A stretch of 64,000 bases of DNA from Musa acuminata AAA Group (taxonomy: Eukaryota > Streptophyta > Magnoliopsida > Zingiberales > Musaceae), in NCBI RefSeq assembly GCF_036884655.1, contig NC_088339.1, positions 24,571,501-24,635,500 on the forward strand. Direction: 5' to 3'. Position 1 is the stretch's first letter, and each line of letters begins with the position of its first letter. Positions 34,907 to 49,900 of this stretch are shown piece by piece. Below the pieces are notes generated by a model that was not told the DNA's origin, did not search any database, and worked only from the letters and a program-made list of their open reading frames with translations. Made by a program: the position numbers and the translations under genes.

Positions 34907-37900
34907 ATGGCCAGCCCGTCCAATCACTTGCCCGCTACGCCCAAGATCCTCCTCCGCTCCTCGCCGTCGAACCCGATCTTTCTCGCCTCCAACCGGAGTT
35001 TGTTCTTCGGCGATGCCTCCTGTCTTAGCCGGCGGCGGAGGCGGCATCGGGCGGCGGCCCTCAGGGGAGTCGGTGCGAGCGGATGGTCCTCGGCGTCTGT
35101 TAAGGCGGTGCTTGACGTGGACCGCCAGGGGGCTGCTCTCAGGGCGTCGGTGGTCAAACAGCGTTGTCCGGATGATCGGCCAAAGGTATAAACTTCCTCG
35201 AATGTTAAATAAGATAACGATTGTTGGATCTACTGTTTTGTAGTTCTTCCTTTTGTTGATTATACCTTTTTTGCCTTTCCGATACACATGAGTTTACTTA
35301 TTGATAATTGAAACCGATCAACAGCGTCGAATGTTCTTCAGAGTTCGGAGTTTCAGGTCAGCAGCTATGCGATGGATTTGCTTGCTTTGTATCTGAAATC
35401 TTGGTCTCTGTTGGTTTTTCTACTGCTTAGTTTTTCGTGGACGGTCGAATCTTGTAAACGTTGTTCTCCCCTTCTCGCACATTATATCGATGCACAAGGA
35501 GCTTATTTTTGTACGGAGTCAGAGTGCTTAGGAACTGTGATAGATTTTCTTCATCGTATAATGGCTGATAGATATTCTGTTAGATTGAACTATAAGAATT
35601 TGAAATAAGACCTGTAAAGTTGGCTTCAAGGGGAGCAACATTTCCGGTTTACATCAAATTCCTATTCTTGAATAGTAGTAGCTCGGTCTATTTGTTCTAG
35701 CGCATGATTATCAACAAATATTGCATTGGATATTCTTTTTTTTTTTGCAATAAATTTTTTCTTTCTTATCAGGTTGCTAGTTTGAGCGACATCATCTCAG
35801 AAAGAGGAGCTTGTGGGGTTGGGTTCATTGCAAACTTGAAGAACGAGCCTTCTCATAAGATTGTAAAGGATGCTCTTACAGCTCTGGGTTGCATGGAACA
35901 TCGTGGAGGTTGTGGGGCAGATAATGATTCTGGTGATGGGGCTGGTGTGATGACTTCAGTTCCATGGCAGCTGTATGATAATTGGGCTGTCAAACAAGGA
36001 CTTGCTTCCTTGGACAGGTCGAAGACTGGCGTTGGAATGGTTTTTCTTCCAAAAGATGAAAAGTTCATGAAAGAAGCAAAATCAGGTACTGCAGAAAATG
36101 CTTAATTTCTGGTTAGTTTGATCTCCAAAGTATTTTTACCTTAATTTTGTGAATACATCATTTTATGCTAATTAGCTATATCTATGTCAGGTGCTTATGT
36201 ATACAGCGATGTCCATTTAAAAAATCTAAAGGATTTTACTTTCTTTTTACCATATTTTGCATGTTGTCTCACATTTCACGTATGAGTCAACTTTCTGCTG
36301 CTTTTCAACGTTTGGATTATTAATTTCTTAGCCAATAAACATTATCTCAGTTTCTCTTCATGTCAATGAGTAGAAAAAAGAGTTTACTTACTGTTTCCTT
36401 CTTGTTTTCATTTTAATCTCCACTATTTTTATGAGCTATGTGATTTTGAACTGTTGTTTTTCTTTGTAACAGTCATCTCGAAGATATTCTTAAAAGAAGG
36501 ATTGGAGGTCATTGGTTGGAGACCTGTTCCGGTGAATTCATCAATAGTTGGTTACTATGCCAAAGAAGCAATGCCTAGTATACAACAAGTGTTTGTCAAA
36601 GTTTCAAAAGAGGAGAATGCCGATGACATTGAGAGAGAATTATATATTTGTAGAAAGTTAATTGAAAGGGCAATAAAATCAGAAGAATGGAAAGATGATG
36701 TCTACTTTTGTTCTCTATCAAATAAAACAATAGTTTACAAGGGCATGCTTCGCTCAGAAGTTCTGGGACAATTTTATTTGGACCTCCAGAATGAACTTTA
36801 TGAATCTCCTTTTGCAATCTATCATCGAAGATATAGCACTAATACTAGCCCCAGATGGCCTCTTGCGCAACCAATGAGGTTACTTGGTCATAATGGGGAG
36901 ATCAATACGATACAGGTCTTTTGTTCTTGTTTCATTATTTAGTGGTTTGGTGTCTATTATTTTAACATCAAGGAATCAACTTATTTGTTTCTGTAAAACA
37001 ATTTCTTAGAATTTTTTTGTTTAATTACAGGGGAACTTGAACTGGATGCAATCTAGAGAAGCAACACTAAAGTCCCCTGTTTGGCGTGGTCGCGAGAATG
37101 AAATTCGGCCGTTTGGTAATCCAAAGGCATCTGATTCAGCAAACCTTGATAGTGCAGCAGAGGTATTGTCCTGCTCATTTTGATTATATATTTTTAAACC
37201 CTACATAAATTGGCATATAAAAGTGATTTTGATTACATATTTTTATAACAGCAACAACCCACGAAGAGCATACATGTGTTGTGTGGTTTCAGTTCCTGTT
37301 GTTACCATTTGACTGGATATATGTATTCATTATCTGTTATCAGATCTACATGAGGTAGTAAAATTTATTTGATCGGATGACTATAACTACAGACAGTGGT
37401 ACAACCTATCTAGTGGACAATTTGATTTTTCTTTATTTTCTTGTAGAAAATTATGTTGTGGCTTTGTCACATTGAAGCTTGTTGTCATCATACAGACAAG
37501 CAATATCTGACATAGTGACTTTCTCTTGTATTTATGTACAATGTATTATGCTTATTATACCAAAGCAAGTGCATGTAATCCATTTATTGATCCAGATCTA
37601 GGATCTGGATGATTTGATTTGATATATTATATTCATTATAATTACACTACATGTGGCTTTCTAGCACTAAGCATCAGTGTGCCTAGTAGTGTTATGACAT
37701 CATATGCAGCATGTATGATATGTGCTCCATGCTGTCTCGTACAGCCCAGCAGTGTCATCAAGAATTCTTTTTGTGCGTAAAAGTTAAAAAAACGATGGCA
37801 AACATGATGTAGTTACTTAAGCTTGATTATCGCTTGCTGCCAACAATTCCACTTCTTGATGTGCACCTGTGGAATTCAAATCTTCAAGATCTTTCTTTGG

Positions 37901-40900
37901 TGCTGGGCAGGATTATGATTATTGATATTATGGTCTAACTTTAAAACCTATTGTGACCTTAAAAACCCTAAGCGCTGTTTGCTGTTTTTTGATCGATGCA
38001 TCATGCTGATGTTGTCTTGGTAGTTGAGCTTCGTGCTCACTCCAACAGCAGCAATAACAAGTCTTCTGGCTGATCAAGTTTTTTTTTTTTTTGTTTTATG
38101 ATCATTTTTGATAGGTTTAAATTAATATCATTCTTGTTTCATGTGACCAGTTATTACTGCGAAGTGGTCGAAGCCCAGCAGAAGCTCTTATGGTTCTTGT
38201 TCCTGAGGCATATAAGAATCATCCTACACTGATGATAAAATATCCAGAGGTAGGATTTTCTTGTTGTTATAAGATTTGGTGATTGTTATGCAAACTCCAT
38301 TCTTGAAAATATTCTGTCTTCATGTTTGTATTTTGTGCATTTTCATCTCTGTGGATTTTTAATTGTCAATCTTTTTTATTCAAAAAATAATTCTGTATGC
38401 TACTTTTATTTCATCCTTTATTTTTTTTCAAAGTGAAGTTTCGTTTGTTTTAGGTTGTTGACTTTTATGACTACTACAAAGGACAAATGGAAGCTTGGGA
38501 TGGACCTGCCTTGCTTTTATTCAGGTATCATATGTTGGATCTATCATGGCTTAGTGGTCAAATTTGTCCTTTCAACTATTTGTTTGTGTGCATTTAATAG
38601 TTGAATGCTGTTGCTTTTGATTGTGGCCTTTTGTTATTTATTTTAGTGTGTACTGGAGAAACTTTATGGTAAATTATATGTTTGCATTGTTTGTGTGTAG
38701 CCCTAGACATGGTGGCTTGAAGTTTTTATGACAGATATAGCTTGTGTCTCGGGAAAATGTGTGGATGCCTATTTTAGCTTACACAGAAGTTTGTTCGACT
38801 TTGAACGGTAAGGGGTCAGTAAGACCTCTCCCTAGTTAGAGTAGGATTCGACTTATTGCTGTCCACACACACACACACACACACACTCCAGAAAAAAATT
38901 GCCTAAGTTCTCTATAAATCCATTTTTGATGTGTGACTAAACCAGGGTGTTTTGTATTTTCTATTTATAGGTGCTCAATATGTATAACTGGTGTTCTTAT
39001 GCCATTCTGTTAAAACAACAATTTGCTTTGAACAAAATGTGTTAAGTGTTTTTTACTATGATTGGGAAAATTATCTGATTTTTTTAACTTCAGACTTTTG
39101 TCGATGTATTTCACTGTCATATGTAATTAAGGATCTGAATTTGAGGAAGCAACGACTAAATTAATTTTGTCTCATGATCTTTTATGCCACAAGTAACATA
39201 TTTTGGCTGAAATAGTGATGGAAGAACGGTTGGAGCTTGTCTTGATCGAAATGGTCTTCGTCCTGCTCGATATTGGCGAACAGTCGATGACATTGTCTAT
39301 GTTGCATCTGAGGTACCATCTGTTTCCTAATTTTAAAAGTAATAAGTCATGGATTCTTTGCTATTATCTAAACAATATTTGAGGTATGTGGTTTTATTAT
39401 TTAATTATTGTCAGAATTGTTTCTAGTGGTGTCTTTGTTGTCCCATAGAATAATTTCAAGTGGCATTATCTTTTACAGTAAATTGTTTGAAATTATGTCT
39501 CTTCATGACCATTAATATAATCTGCCTGTTAAGTATAATAGTAAGAAAGTAATAAATTGGTTTTTTTAGCATACAATAATCTATACAAAAAAAATCCCAA
39601 AGGTGCTGAGTGTAGTCTATTCTGTTACTTATGAACTGCTCATTAAGAGAGCTGTATGGTTTCAGGGAAGTTGCATTGGACATAATTGACTTTGATATAA
39701 CAGTAGTATTGTTTCAGTTAAATTGATATGGACAGCCATTCTTCTAGAATCCTTAAGCATTTCATCTCCGTAGTCCAATTAAAGGGAGTCATCAGAAAGC
39801 AAAAATATTTCAAATCATTCCTACAAAATTTATAAATACAGTATAACATAAAAAATTTACATTCTTTTGGTAATTGAGTCTGTTGCCTTTCCAGTATAGA
39901 GTGAATAAAAAGATACAATGTGATTCTTATTCAAGGTTGAAACCAAGGTCTGCCATACCGAAGCGTACCGCCCGTACCGGTCCGACAGGTTACCGGTACG
40001 TGGACCGCCCGGTACCGCTGCAGTTCTACAGTACTATACTGTAACTGCTACAGTATGAAAAAATAAAAAAATTGTTCGGTACACCAGGGTGTATCGCTCG
40101 GTATGCCCTGATATATCGTCCGGTACACTGGTACCGTACCATACTATACTGAGCCCGGATCGAAACGCTGGTACGGTACCGTATAGCGAACCTTGGTTGA
40201 AACAAATCTTTTACTTATGTTGATAATCTTAAGATAAATATTCTTTTGTTAAATTTTGTTAATAGATGAAGTTCATAATATAGAACAGTTGTTACTTTCT
40301 TATAACTAAATGTGCTTTAATCTGTTATCGTAGTCAAGCATATCCATTTAAAATTTTGATTTTGAGCCAATTGATGCCCAAAGTCTTTCTTGGTTGTTGT
40401 GAGTATTAGGAGTGGAGATGGAGAATTACTGTGGTTTCCTCGTCAGTAGGTCTTAAATCACAAATCTTTTGATACAGTTACTCACTATTGGCATCTACTA
40501 TCGGCCTAGATGCCGTGTTTGTTAAACATGTTCAGTTTTTTAGGGTGGATAGAGACCATGACCATCTACTTTTTTTTTTTCATTTGTTTTACATTCTCAA
40601 GCAATTTATATATAAAGATTGCACATATTGTTTTATGTTGTTGGTCAATTCATGCCTTCCAGAAAAGTACTGTTCTTTACAGCAGAGCTTGTCATTTTCT
40701 CTTTCTTTAGACTCTTTGCATTTCTACAGAATTTGGCATGGTTGCTTCATGATCTCATGAACTGAAACTGCTACCAATAACAACTCTTTCTAAGATCAAC
40801 TAGGTTTTCTAGGTAAGAAGTCAGTTCTATTGCCTTATCCCTAGGAAAAGTTGGCACCAACTTTCATGTTAGTCATAATTTTAAATTGTTCTCTATTGCT

Positions 40901-43900
40901 AATTTCTTATTGCTTATATGGACAAGCAGTATTTATTTTGCTTGGCAAATGCATCTTATTATACTTTTAGGCAAGGTAAGTTGTTTGTTAGTTAACTGTT
41001 CAACCATTTGGTCAACTGTATCTTTTGGGGTGTAGCTAAAGTACTAAACAAAGAATTTGGATTATGTAGTTGCAATTTATATAATATTTGTTAAGATAGT
41101 CGAGTAAACACTTATTTCAATATTGCTTTCTTGCTGTTTTCTGTCTTTTAAGCTGTGAATACTAGATCTAGTTGTTGTCTTTATGATGGTGGATGATGGG
41201 TGACAAACCATGTCACCAAATAGACTCAACTAACCTACTAGATTCGTCAAGTCTGCATGCAGCCATAAATTGAGCGACCAACGTTTCTACTTCTGGCATT
41301 GATTGAGAAGACATCTTAGATGCTTGGTAGGTTTTTTTGGCAACTTTTCATATGGACATTGGTCCATGATTGATGTCTGTAATTATTGGTGAATATCCAT
41401 GCATTGTCACTAAAGTGGATAGTCCATGATGAAGGTATATTGGAAGAGCAAGTTTATTTGCTAATTTTTTGTACATAATTTCTTCATTAATCTGTCACTT
41501 AATGAACATTTACACTTGTAGATATCATCACATATAGCTGAGGATTACAATGTTCCATGGTCCTAGTGTTTTGTACTTTAGTATTGTATTAGTCATCAGT
41601 TTTCTGGTTAAAGGAGCTTGGCATCAGTTTTCTGAGAGCGTTCTGTTGATTATTATACGTCTTCAGTTTCACGGGCCTCATGTAGAAATGCTAGATGCAT
41701 GTCTATAAATTGTAGATCTATCTATAAATGTTTAGTACCATACGCCAAGTGAGAGCATAAGAGCCAGCTGGAGTATTTCTTTGCTGGATAATATGAGAAT
41801 ATTGTCTAAACTTCAAATTGTATGAAAAGTTGTTGAACTTGTTATTTCATTTCTCCATTTTCTATTAGAAAACGAGCAGTCAGTGAAAAAGGCTCTTGTC
41901 AATGTGGGATTAGGGGATGGTCAATATACAAATAGAGAGGCTGTTTTCACAACTCAAAACTCTGGTCACCTAGATCTAAGAGGAACAATCTTACTATGAC
42001 AACAAGGCCCATCTTCTGTTCCATTTTCTACTGGTACATCAAAATTAACATTTTAAACAGATTTAGTCATAAAAGCAGCACTTATGATAATGTATCAAAT
42101 TGAGACCAATTTGTCCTGTGTCATGCATTCTTAAATTTCAAATATACCAGAAAGTGCTGATAGAGATTGAGTCTATTTCACACTATGAAGTAATTTCTAT
42201 GGTTGGCTTTCAAACACTCGTTGCTTATTTGCTACTTAGTATGGACAAGTGCTTGTTGAATTTATTTGTTTTTTGAGGCTTCCTGACCCATTTGTTTTGT
42301 TTGTTGTTAATACTTGTTTGTAGGTTGGTGTTCTGCCAATGGATGAATCAAAGATTATAATGAAAGGTCGATTAGGTCCAGGAATGATGATAACTGTTGA
42401 TCTACAGAGTGGTCAGGTAATTATGCCTTTCCCCGTTGTAGCATTGATAATTATTTATTTGATTTCTGTATTCTAAGTGAGGTCTGCCATACTGAAGTGT
42501 ACCGCCCGTACCGGGCGGTATGTATCGGTCCGATAGGTTGCCGGTACGTGGACCGCTCGGTACCGCTACAGTGATATAGTATTATATTGTAGCACTGATA
42601 CAGTGCTACAGTACTATATTGTAGCACTTCTACGGTATGAAAAAATATAAAATTATTTTGTACACCAGGGTGTACCGCTCGGTATGCCCTGATGTACCGC
42701 CCAGTACACTGGTATCGTACCGAGCCCGGGTTGAAATGCCGGTACGATATGGTACAGTGAACCTTGATTCTAAGTATTCAATTTAAATTTAGTGATTATA
42801 TCTTATCATTTATTTAGTCCAATTGGCTTCATATTTGAAGAAAGAGTGACATGTGGGATTAAATTTGTATTTGATCATGTTGAGTTACTGCTGTATCATT
42901 GTAGTTGCATTGGTCAAGATTGCTCTTGATCGATTTATGCCAACCAAGAACAATTTGAGAGCAGCAAGAAATTAGTGGTCAGCCAAGATTAGGTTGAATT
43001 AGCAGGAATCAACTGTGATTTAGTTAGAATTAGACTGAGATCAGTAGGAATTGGTATTGGTCAGGATTGGTGGTGGTTTGCATAGGATATAATAGAATCA
43101 GCTAGAGTCCAGCAACATCAACTTTGAGACGATCAGGTGATACTTAATTGATCCTAAAAATGGGTAGTTATACAGTGATGGATCAGGTAAGCTCCAAATA
43201 GACTGTAAACTCTTGGAAGCCAAAATCCTCTCTTCTCCCAAAACAAAGGAAAAAAAAAAAAAAGAGAACAGAAAGAAGGAGGTTTGTTAATCAACTCAGC
43301 GAAATATAGTCCTACTCAATTGAATCAATGTTAATTGTTCAACAGGTATTGGTTTGAAGTGGCCCATTAAGGAAATTGATTTTTGCTATCAAATAGCATG
43401 CTTAATATTTTAAACTGAAACAAATTTTACAAATAGATGGACATCAATTTATGAACTATCAAGAGTGTTCAGTGTTGTTATCATATTATTGTTTATTACT
43501 AATAAATAAGTACTAAGAATTACTCCATCATTATGTTTGTCTGTGCCGCATTCTCAATCTTTTCTTTTATCTGATTGTGAGTTGAAAAGGATGGTTGAGT
43601 AATTTTTATCTGCTTCTTGTATATGAGTTGTTTCAGCTCTAAATGTTCTGTTATTTTTATTTGTATGTTTATTGTCTACTTTTTGTAGGTTTATGAAAAT
43701 ACTGATGTTAAGAAGAGTGTTGCTTCAGCATATCCATATGGCAATTGGTTGCGTGAAAACATGCGCAATATGAAACCTGGAAACTTCCTCTCATCTGTTG
43801 TGATGGATAATGAAACAACCTTAAGACACCAGCAGTAAGGGTTGATTACACTTTAGCGTTCTGTTTTGCAATGCATTCAATCATCTGTAAAGTGTTTGCG

Positions 43901-46900
43901 TGGATCTTCATTTTCTTCACTCTCTTGATCTGACATAGCATAAGCAGATTAATATAAAATGGGTTATTTATTTTGGACAGTTTACACAATTTTGATGGGA
44001 TCATTTTACAAGTATTCTACTGTTACCCATCATCATCATGTATTGCAGTACATTGTGTGATTTTTAATTATGGATCTCAAGTGTTAATAGTTTGTGGTCT
44101 ACAATAAGTGAAAACCCCTTTCTATATTTCCATTGTTACCAATCTTGCTTTTTTGTTTGTTTTTGTAACATGTGAAGCTGTGAATTCTTCTTGCTAATTT
44201 TAGATTGCTGACAAGTCTTCAGTATTATCTGCTTGGTCTTGGTATAGTGACTTGAGCAACTCCTCCATTGAATTTTATCTGTTTCAGTTTAGATTATTTT
44301 TTTCAATGTATCCCATTGGCTTGCCTCGTGTAAATTGTAAATGTTGAATTATTTAACTATTATGCTCTTTATGAGAAAAGTTGAATGTTATTAAGTATTA
44401 ACTAATTTTTCTCAGTTATTACTTCTTCTGTAGAACTGAAACCTGTTTCCAAGGACTTAAGTAAAGGACCACTAAATTCAGGTTTGCTGTGAGACCAGTC
44501 TGCTAAAAAAATAATATATGAGCTGCATGTATTGAATTAATTCCATATGGTTGATAACTTGGTGTATTGCTCATCAATATACGGTTAGACTGGCAAATAC
44601 TGGTCAAGACAGTTTAATATTTGGATCCTTGCCCATATGACCATATCTTCGTCCCACTCCCTTGAATCACTTTTTGGACATTCCTAAGCTAACGATATTC
44701 ATATATAAAAGACTCATGTAAAATAGTGAACTGGTGATAGTTTGTGGGGATTTGGTTAGACGGATGCATGTTTGGACTGCAAATTGACTCAAACGCCAGG
44801 TACAATTCTGAATGATATGGCTAGGTGAAGCCCCATTTAGTTGGATAAGTTGGCATCAAGTTAAATCATATTATACAATAATAATATTTATGTTTGTATT
44901 TAGCAGTATATTTTGATTGTTTAGACTGATTGGCATTTACTGTATTTGGTTAGATGATGCATTTTAGGCTGCAAATTGATCCAAAATCAAGATATAATTC
45001 TTATTAATCTCACTGCAAGAAGCCTTATTAATTGGATCAGTTGCTGTCAAATTAAGTCATATATTATACTGTAATGTTTATGATTGTGCTGAGTGATATT
45101 TTTCAATGTTTAGTTTAAAGTTTGACATGGGTTAGGTGGAGTGGGTAAAGTTTTTGTTTGAATTTGTAATGTGATGTGTCAGCCTTTTGATGCAATTTTT
45201 CAGGTTGTTATATGTAACCTGGTCATAGATTATAGAGCTAAAGAGAATATCTTAGCAACATTATTGTCAGGCAAGCATCATGTACATTCAGATGTTTCTT
45301 TCCTGTACATTAACGTACAGAATACACATTATATGGATTATCATGCCACGATCGCTTGCATTTCTGTAAATTAGTTTTGCAGGTAGCTGTCCAACAGTGC
45401 TGCTTTTGTTTTGCTTTCAACAGCATTATTTTTGATATTTCAATCCAAGGATTACAATTTCGGTTCGTACCAGTGTACCGAGTTATGCTCGGTACAGTAT
45501 GTATCGAGGCATACTGACGATACATCCAAAATCATAAAAAAACCTTCAAAAATAGAAAAAAAGTTAGATAAAGGTTTTTAATTTAGAAATAAATATAAAT
45601 TTAGTATAATTTTAGCAAAAATAATGTAAATTGACCTAATATCGATCAAATTTTGATTAAATCATCATTAAAATCACTAATCACAGCATTAAAAAACTTA
45701 ATTAAAACTTAATTAAGCCTTTTACCATCACAAACATATAATCCAATCTTTTATGCATGAAATATAAAGATTTGATCTATTAAGTGTCTAATTTCAAAAA
45801 AATCAATATCAAACACACTAATCATAACATGAAAAACTTTAATTACTCCTTAATTAGCACTATTCTACTATCAAAAATATATCAAACAACATATTAGACA
45901 TTAAGTCATACACCACATAGAATAGACTTAATCATCTCATAAATCAATAAAAATCGAGAAAGAAAGTATACCTCTTGATTAGAGTGTTCTTCCTCTTAAT
46001 CCTCTCAAATTATTCTCCTAAATTTGATTCAATTCATAAATCGTAGCTTTGTTAAGTTTAGGAGAGTGAAAATGTGAGAATAAGAGAGAGATATAAGTGA
46101 AAAAAGAGTTTGAGAGAGTTTAAGAGATTGAGAAAGTGAAATGAGTTGAAAGAGGGGGGAGGAAAGGATTTAAAAACCCTTTTTTTAAGCCTCAAATGGT
46201 CAAATTGATCGTTTAAAATAGGGCAATCTCAACCCTTGATTGATAACGGTTGAAATTCGACCATTACTGATCGGTATAGGTCGGTAATGGTTGGATTTCG
46301 ACCATTACCGCCTGGTAGAAATCCCGTATCTCTCGCTTGATACAGGGTCAAGTGATCGGTATCGCCTGGTAGAGGGCGGTCTGCGTACCGATATACTGTT
46401 GGATCGGTACGAACCACCCGTATCGAGCGGTATGCATCGGTACAACAAACCCTGTTTCCATCCACATTAGGTTGTCATTCTTGTAGAACTGGTTTTCTAT
46501 GCTTATAGATGTTAAAGCACGAACGTCTGTTACAATTCTATCATGAATTCAATTTAACTTGGATGTTGGTCAGTTGGTGTAAGATATCATGTTTATTATT
46601 ATTTTTTTTAAAAGAAGCTCTATTTCCGTAATTAGGGAATACTAGTCTTATAACAAAATTTGGACGAGTCCTACCAGTAAGAAAGCCCATTAGTTCTTGC
46701 TAGTTCTTGCCCTTTTAGCAAGATAATTTTTTTACTGATCTATTTTATTGAACAAAACATGACTCTCGTGCTTATATCTATTCTGTTTGGATCAGGGCAT
46801 TTGGCTACTCAAGTGAAGATGTCCAAATGGTCATTGAAACGATGGCCTCACAAGGGAAGGAGCCAACATTTTGCATGGGTGATGACATTCCATTGGCAGT

Positions 46901-49900
46901 AATTTCGCGGAAGCCGCATATGCTTTATGACTATTTCAAGCAGCGTTTTGCGCAGGTTGGTGTAGTTTTAAGATTGTACCATCCTGAAAATGTTTTTTGA
47001 ACTTTTTTCCATATTCTGTGCATATGATTTATGCTTTATATTCATTATATATGTCCTTAAAAAATGTTGCTGAATCTAGTCTTTGGATAACTTTGTTCTT
47101 TGCACAGTAGAGATGTTCTCATCTTACCTATGATTTCCCTTCCCCACAAAGAACCAGAAAGTTTTAATTCCTGAATCTGATCTACTTTAGGGCAGGGAAT
47201 TCCTTTTTGAATTAGTAAAACTTTTCGATGGACTCTGGATCAGTTTCATCTTAGTTAATTGCCATGCTCAATCAGATCTTGCCATGTATATGTTTGGATG
47301 TGTGAGGATTCTAATTCCTTCAGAGTTGCTTTCTTCTACATTACCTGAATCTTGGAGATATCTGATGCCCATACTAGTTACCTTTGCAAACTGACCTGCA
47401 TAAACATAACTAAATTCTGTATATAGACTTAAAGAAAGTGCCATCAAAGAAGAAATTGAAGACTAGCTAAAACTGTTAAAATCTATTTGTCTAGAATTCT
47501 TAGTGTTATTATCATTTCTTGTATATGTCAATATTTAAAGTTCACTACTTTACCATCGAATTAGACTATGTAGTTTTGTACTCTGACAAATGTTCAATTG
47601 GATGAATGGGACCCGTCTTTTTTCTGCTTCATGCATGAAATTTACATTATGGTTTTATTTCAGCTGGTGGCTAATTTTTTATTATTTATTTTTCTACAAT
47701 CATTGTATTAATGATCTATCTCAATGAGAAGGAAACCTATAGATATACATAACTTCCTTTATATGTCTCTTGGAAAGCTAGCTGCAATCTATTAATAATT
47801 AGATGATGTACTAGCAGTTATATTTACCAGCTACCATTGTCTTTATTTGATGTTCTTTATTTCATTATCCTGATCATCGTCATTGCTACAGGTCACGAAT
47901 CCTGCGATTGATCCCCTCAGGGAGGGTTTAGTGATGTCTCTTGAGGTTAATATTGGAAAGCGTAGAAACATTTTAGAAGTTGGACCTGAGAATGCTTCTC
48001 AGGTCTGTATTTTCAATTCGTCCTTTTCAAACTGTGTATTGTGTATTGCATTGATGTTCTTAATGCCTCTTCTTTTGCCAGGTTATTCTGTCAAGTCCAG
48101 TGCTGAATGAAGGGGAGCTCGAGTCACTGATGAAGGATCCAAACTTACAAGCTCAAATCTTGTCTACATATTTTGATATCCGGAAAGGCTTAGATGGCTC
48201 ATTGGAGAAAGCACTGCAAAGGCTTTGTGAAGCAGCTGATGAAGCTGTACGGGATGGTTGCCAACTACTTGTTCTTTCTGATCGTTCTGAGGATCTGGTA
48301 AACGTCCATTGTACATATCTGCTGTCTTAGCTAAATTGTGTAATTCTACGTGTTTGTTTAATGATACTTATTGCTGTCTAAAAAATTGCACAAACTTAAT
48401 TTTTTTTTTATTTAATTTAGTGAATATGTAACAGTTTCCTGAAAAGCTAAAAGTATGCCTTTAGTTTTGCAACTTGATAGTGAGTATTTAGTGCCATAGT
48501 CTGCCTTCGGTCTTTAATAACTTCAGGTTTGAAATATCAAATATTTTATCATTGTGTATTGCCCTATATATATACTAAATTCTTAGCATGCATATTAGTA
48601 GATTAATCTTTTTAAAATCCCTTCTGAGAATATATTCATGTCATGATGAGTGGGCATTTGGAAATTTGTATCTTCTTTGTTAATGTTGTTAAAGATGGCC
48701 ACCTAGGTGGTGCTTAATTGAGCCCTAACCTAGGCATGATCGTTTCAGGGAGTACTATACTCTTTTTTCTCTTCATTTTTTATTTTTTATTTCACATTTT
48801 GTTAAGTGCTCTTCAATATTGTGTGTTATAGGTTTAGTCTTAGTTTAAAGGTTGATTCAGTTCAGGGGTTACAAATTGTGGTGTAACTTATAATTATTGA
48901 TATTATTAGTAGTAATGTTGTCATATGTCATCGTGTAAATGCTTAGGTACTATTATTTTTAAAAGCACTAGGCGCTAAGGTTCCAAAACGCCCAAGGCTC
49001 TAGGCGCTTTCCCAAGAGAAGTAAGGTGCTTTAGAATATTAAAATATAATAATATATATTATGGTTGATAAATATAATTATAAAAATAAAAATGTGACAT
49101 TAAATTGAAATCATATAAAGTATCAAATTACATTGTCCGTATTCTAATAACAAAAATGCTAAAAGAGGTGGGGAAGGAGAGGGCGATAATGACAGAGGAA
49201 GCTTTGGACGATGGTAGTGGTGGCGGAGGAAGTTGCAGACTGTGGCGTTGAGGGTGGAGGAAGCTTCGAATGTGTCCGTTGGCTGTAGAGGAAGCTTCGA
49301 ACCCCTCCCTCAGTAGTGGAGGGAGTTGTGCACGAAAGCAATAGCGGCAAAGGGAGCTGCACACGGAAGTAGCCACGATGGAGGAAGCTTTGGGCTTGTC
49401 CATCAGTTGCTGAGGGAGCTATGCACGAAGGCAGCAGTGACGGACCAAAGGTGGGTTGGGCGGTAATGTGGAGTCCAGGGTTTCATTGGGTCGCGGGTGC
49501 CGGGGGAGGGGGTATTGGGGTTTCGTGTTAGGTTTAATTAGTTCAATTGAACCAAGTTACTGTTCAATCGAACCAGAAGTTCACATTTTGTTTGATTTGT
49601 TGGCATTCACTTGGGCACTCACCCGAGGCACCCAACGCCTTATCTCAGGCGAGCGCTTCACTGAAACATATCGCTCAAACATTGTGTGAGGTGCTCGGGC
49701 CTCGCCTCGCCTCGCTTGAGTGCCTGAGCGGTTATTAAAAACATTGCTAGTTACCTAAAACATGTATTTCAACATATTTAGCCTATGAATTAATGGCCAA
49801 TGCAAGATACTTGATTGGAACAAGTTTTCTTTGGTTAAATCACTTTCTATTCATTTCTATCAGTCACATGGTCCATGGTCACACCAAAACCAGTTCTTTC

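Noticed and set aside
49128..49403. Leu/Ser/Pro-rich minus-strand frames in Fd-GOGAT intron 12
   Set aside because: They fall inside a GC-rich non-autonomous transposon-like segment and show no domain.
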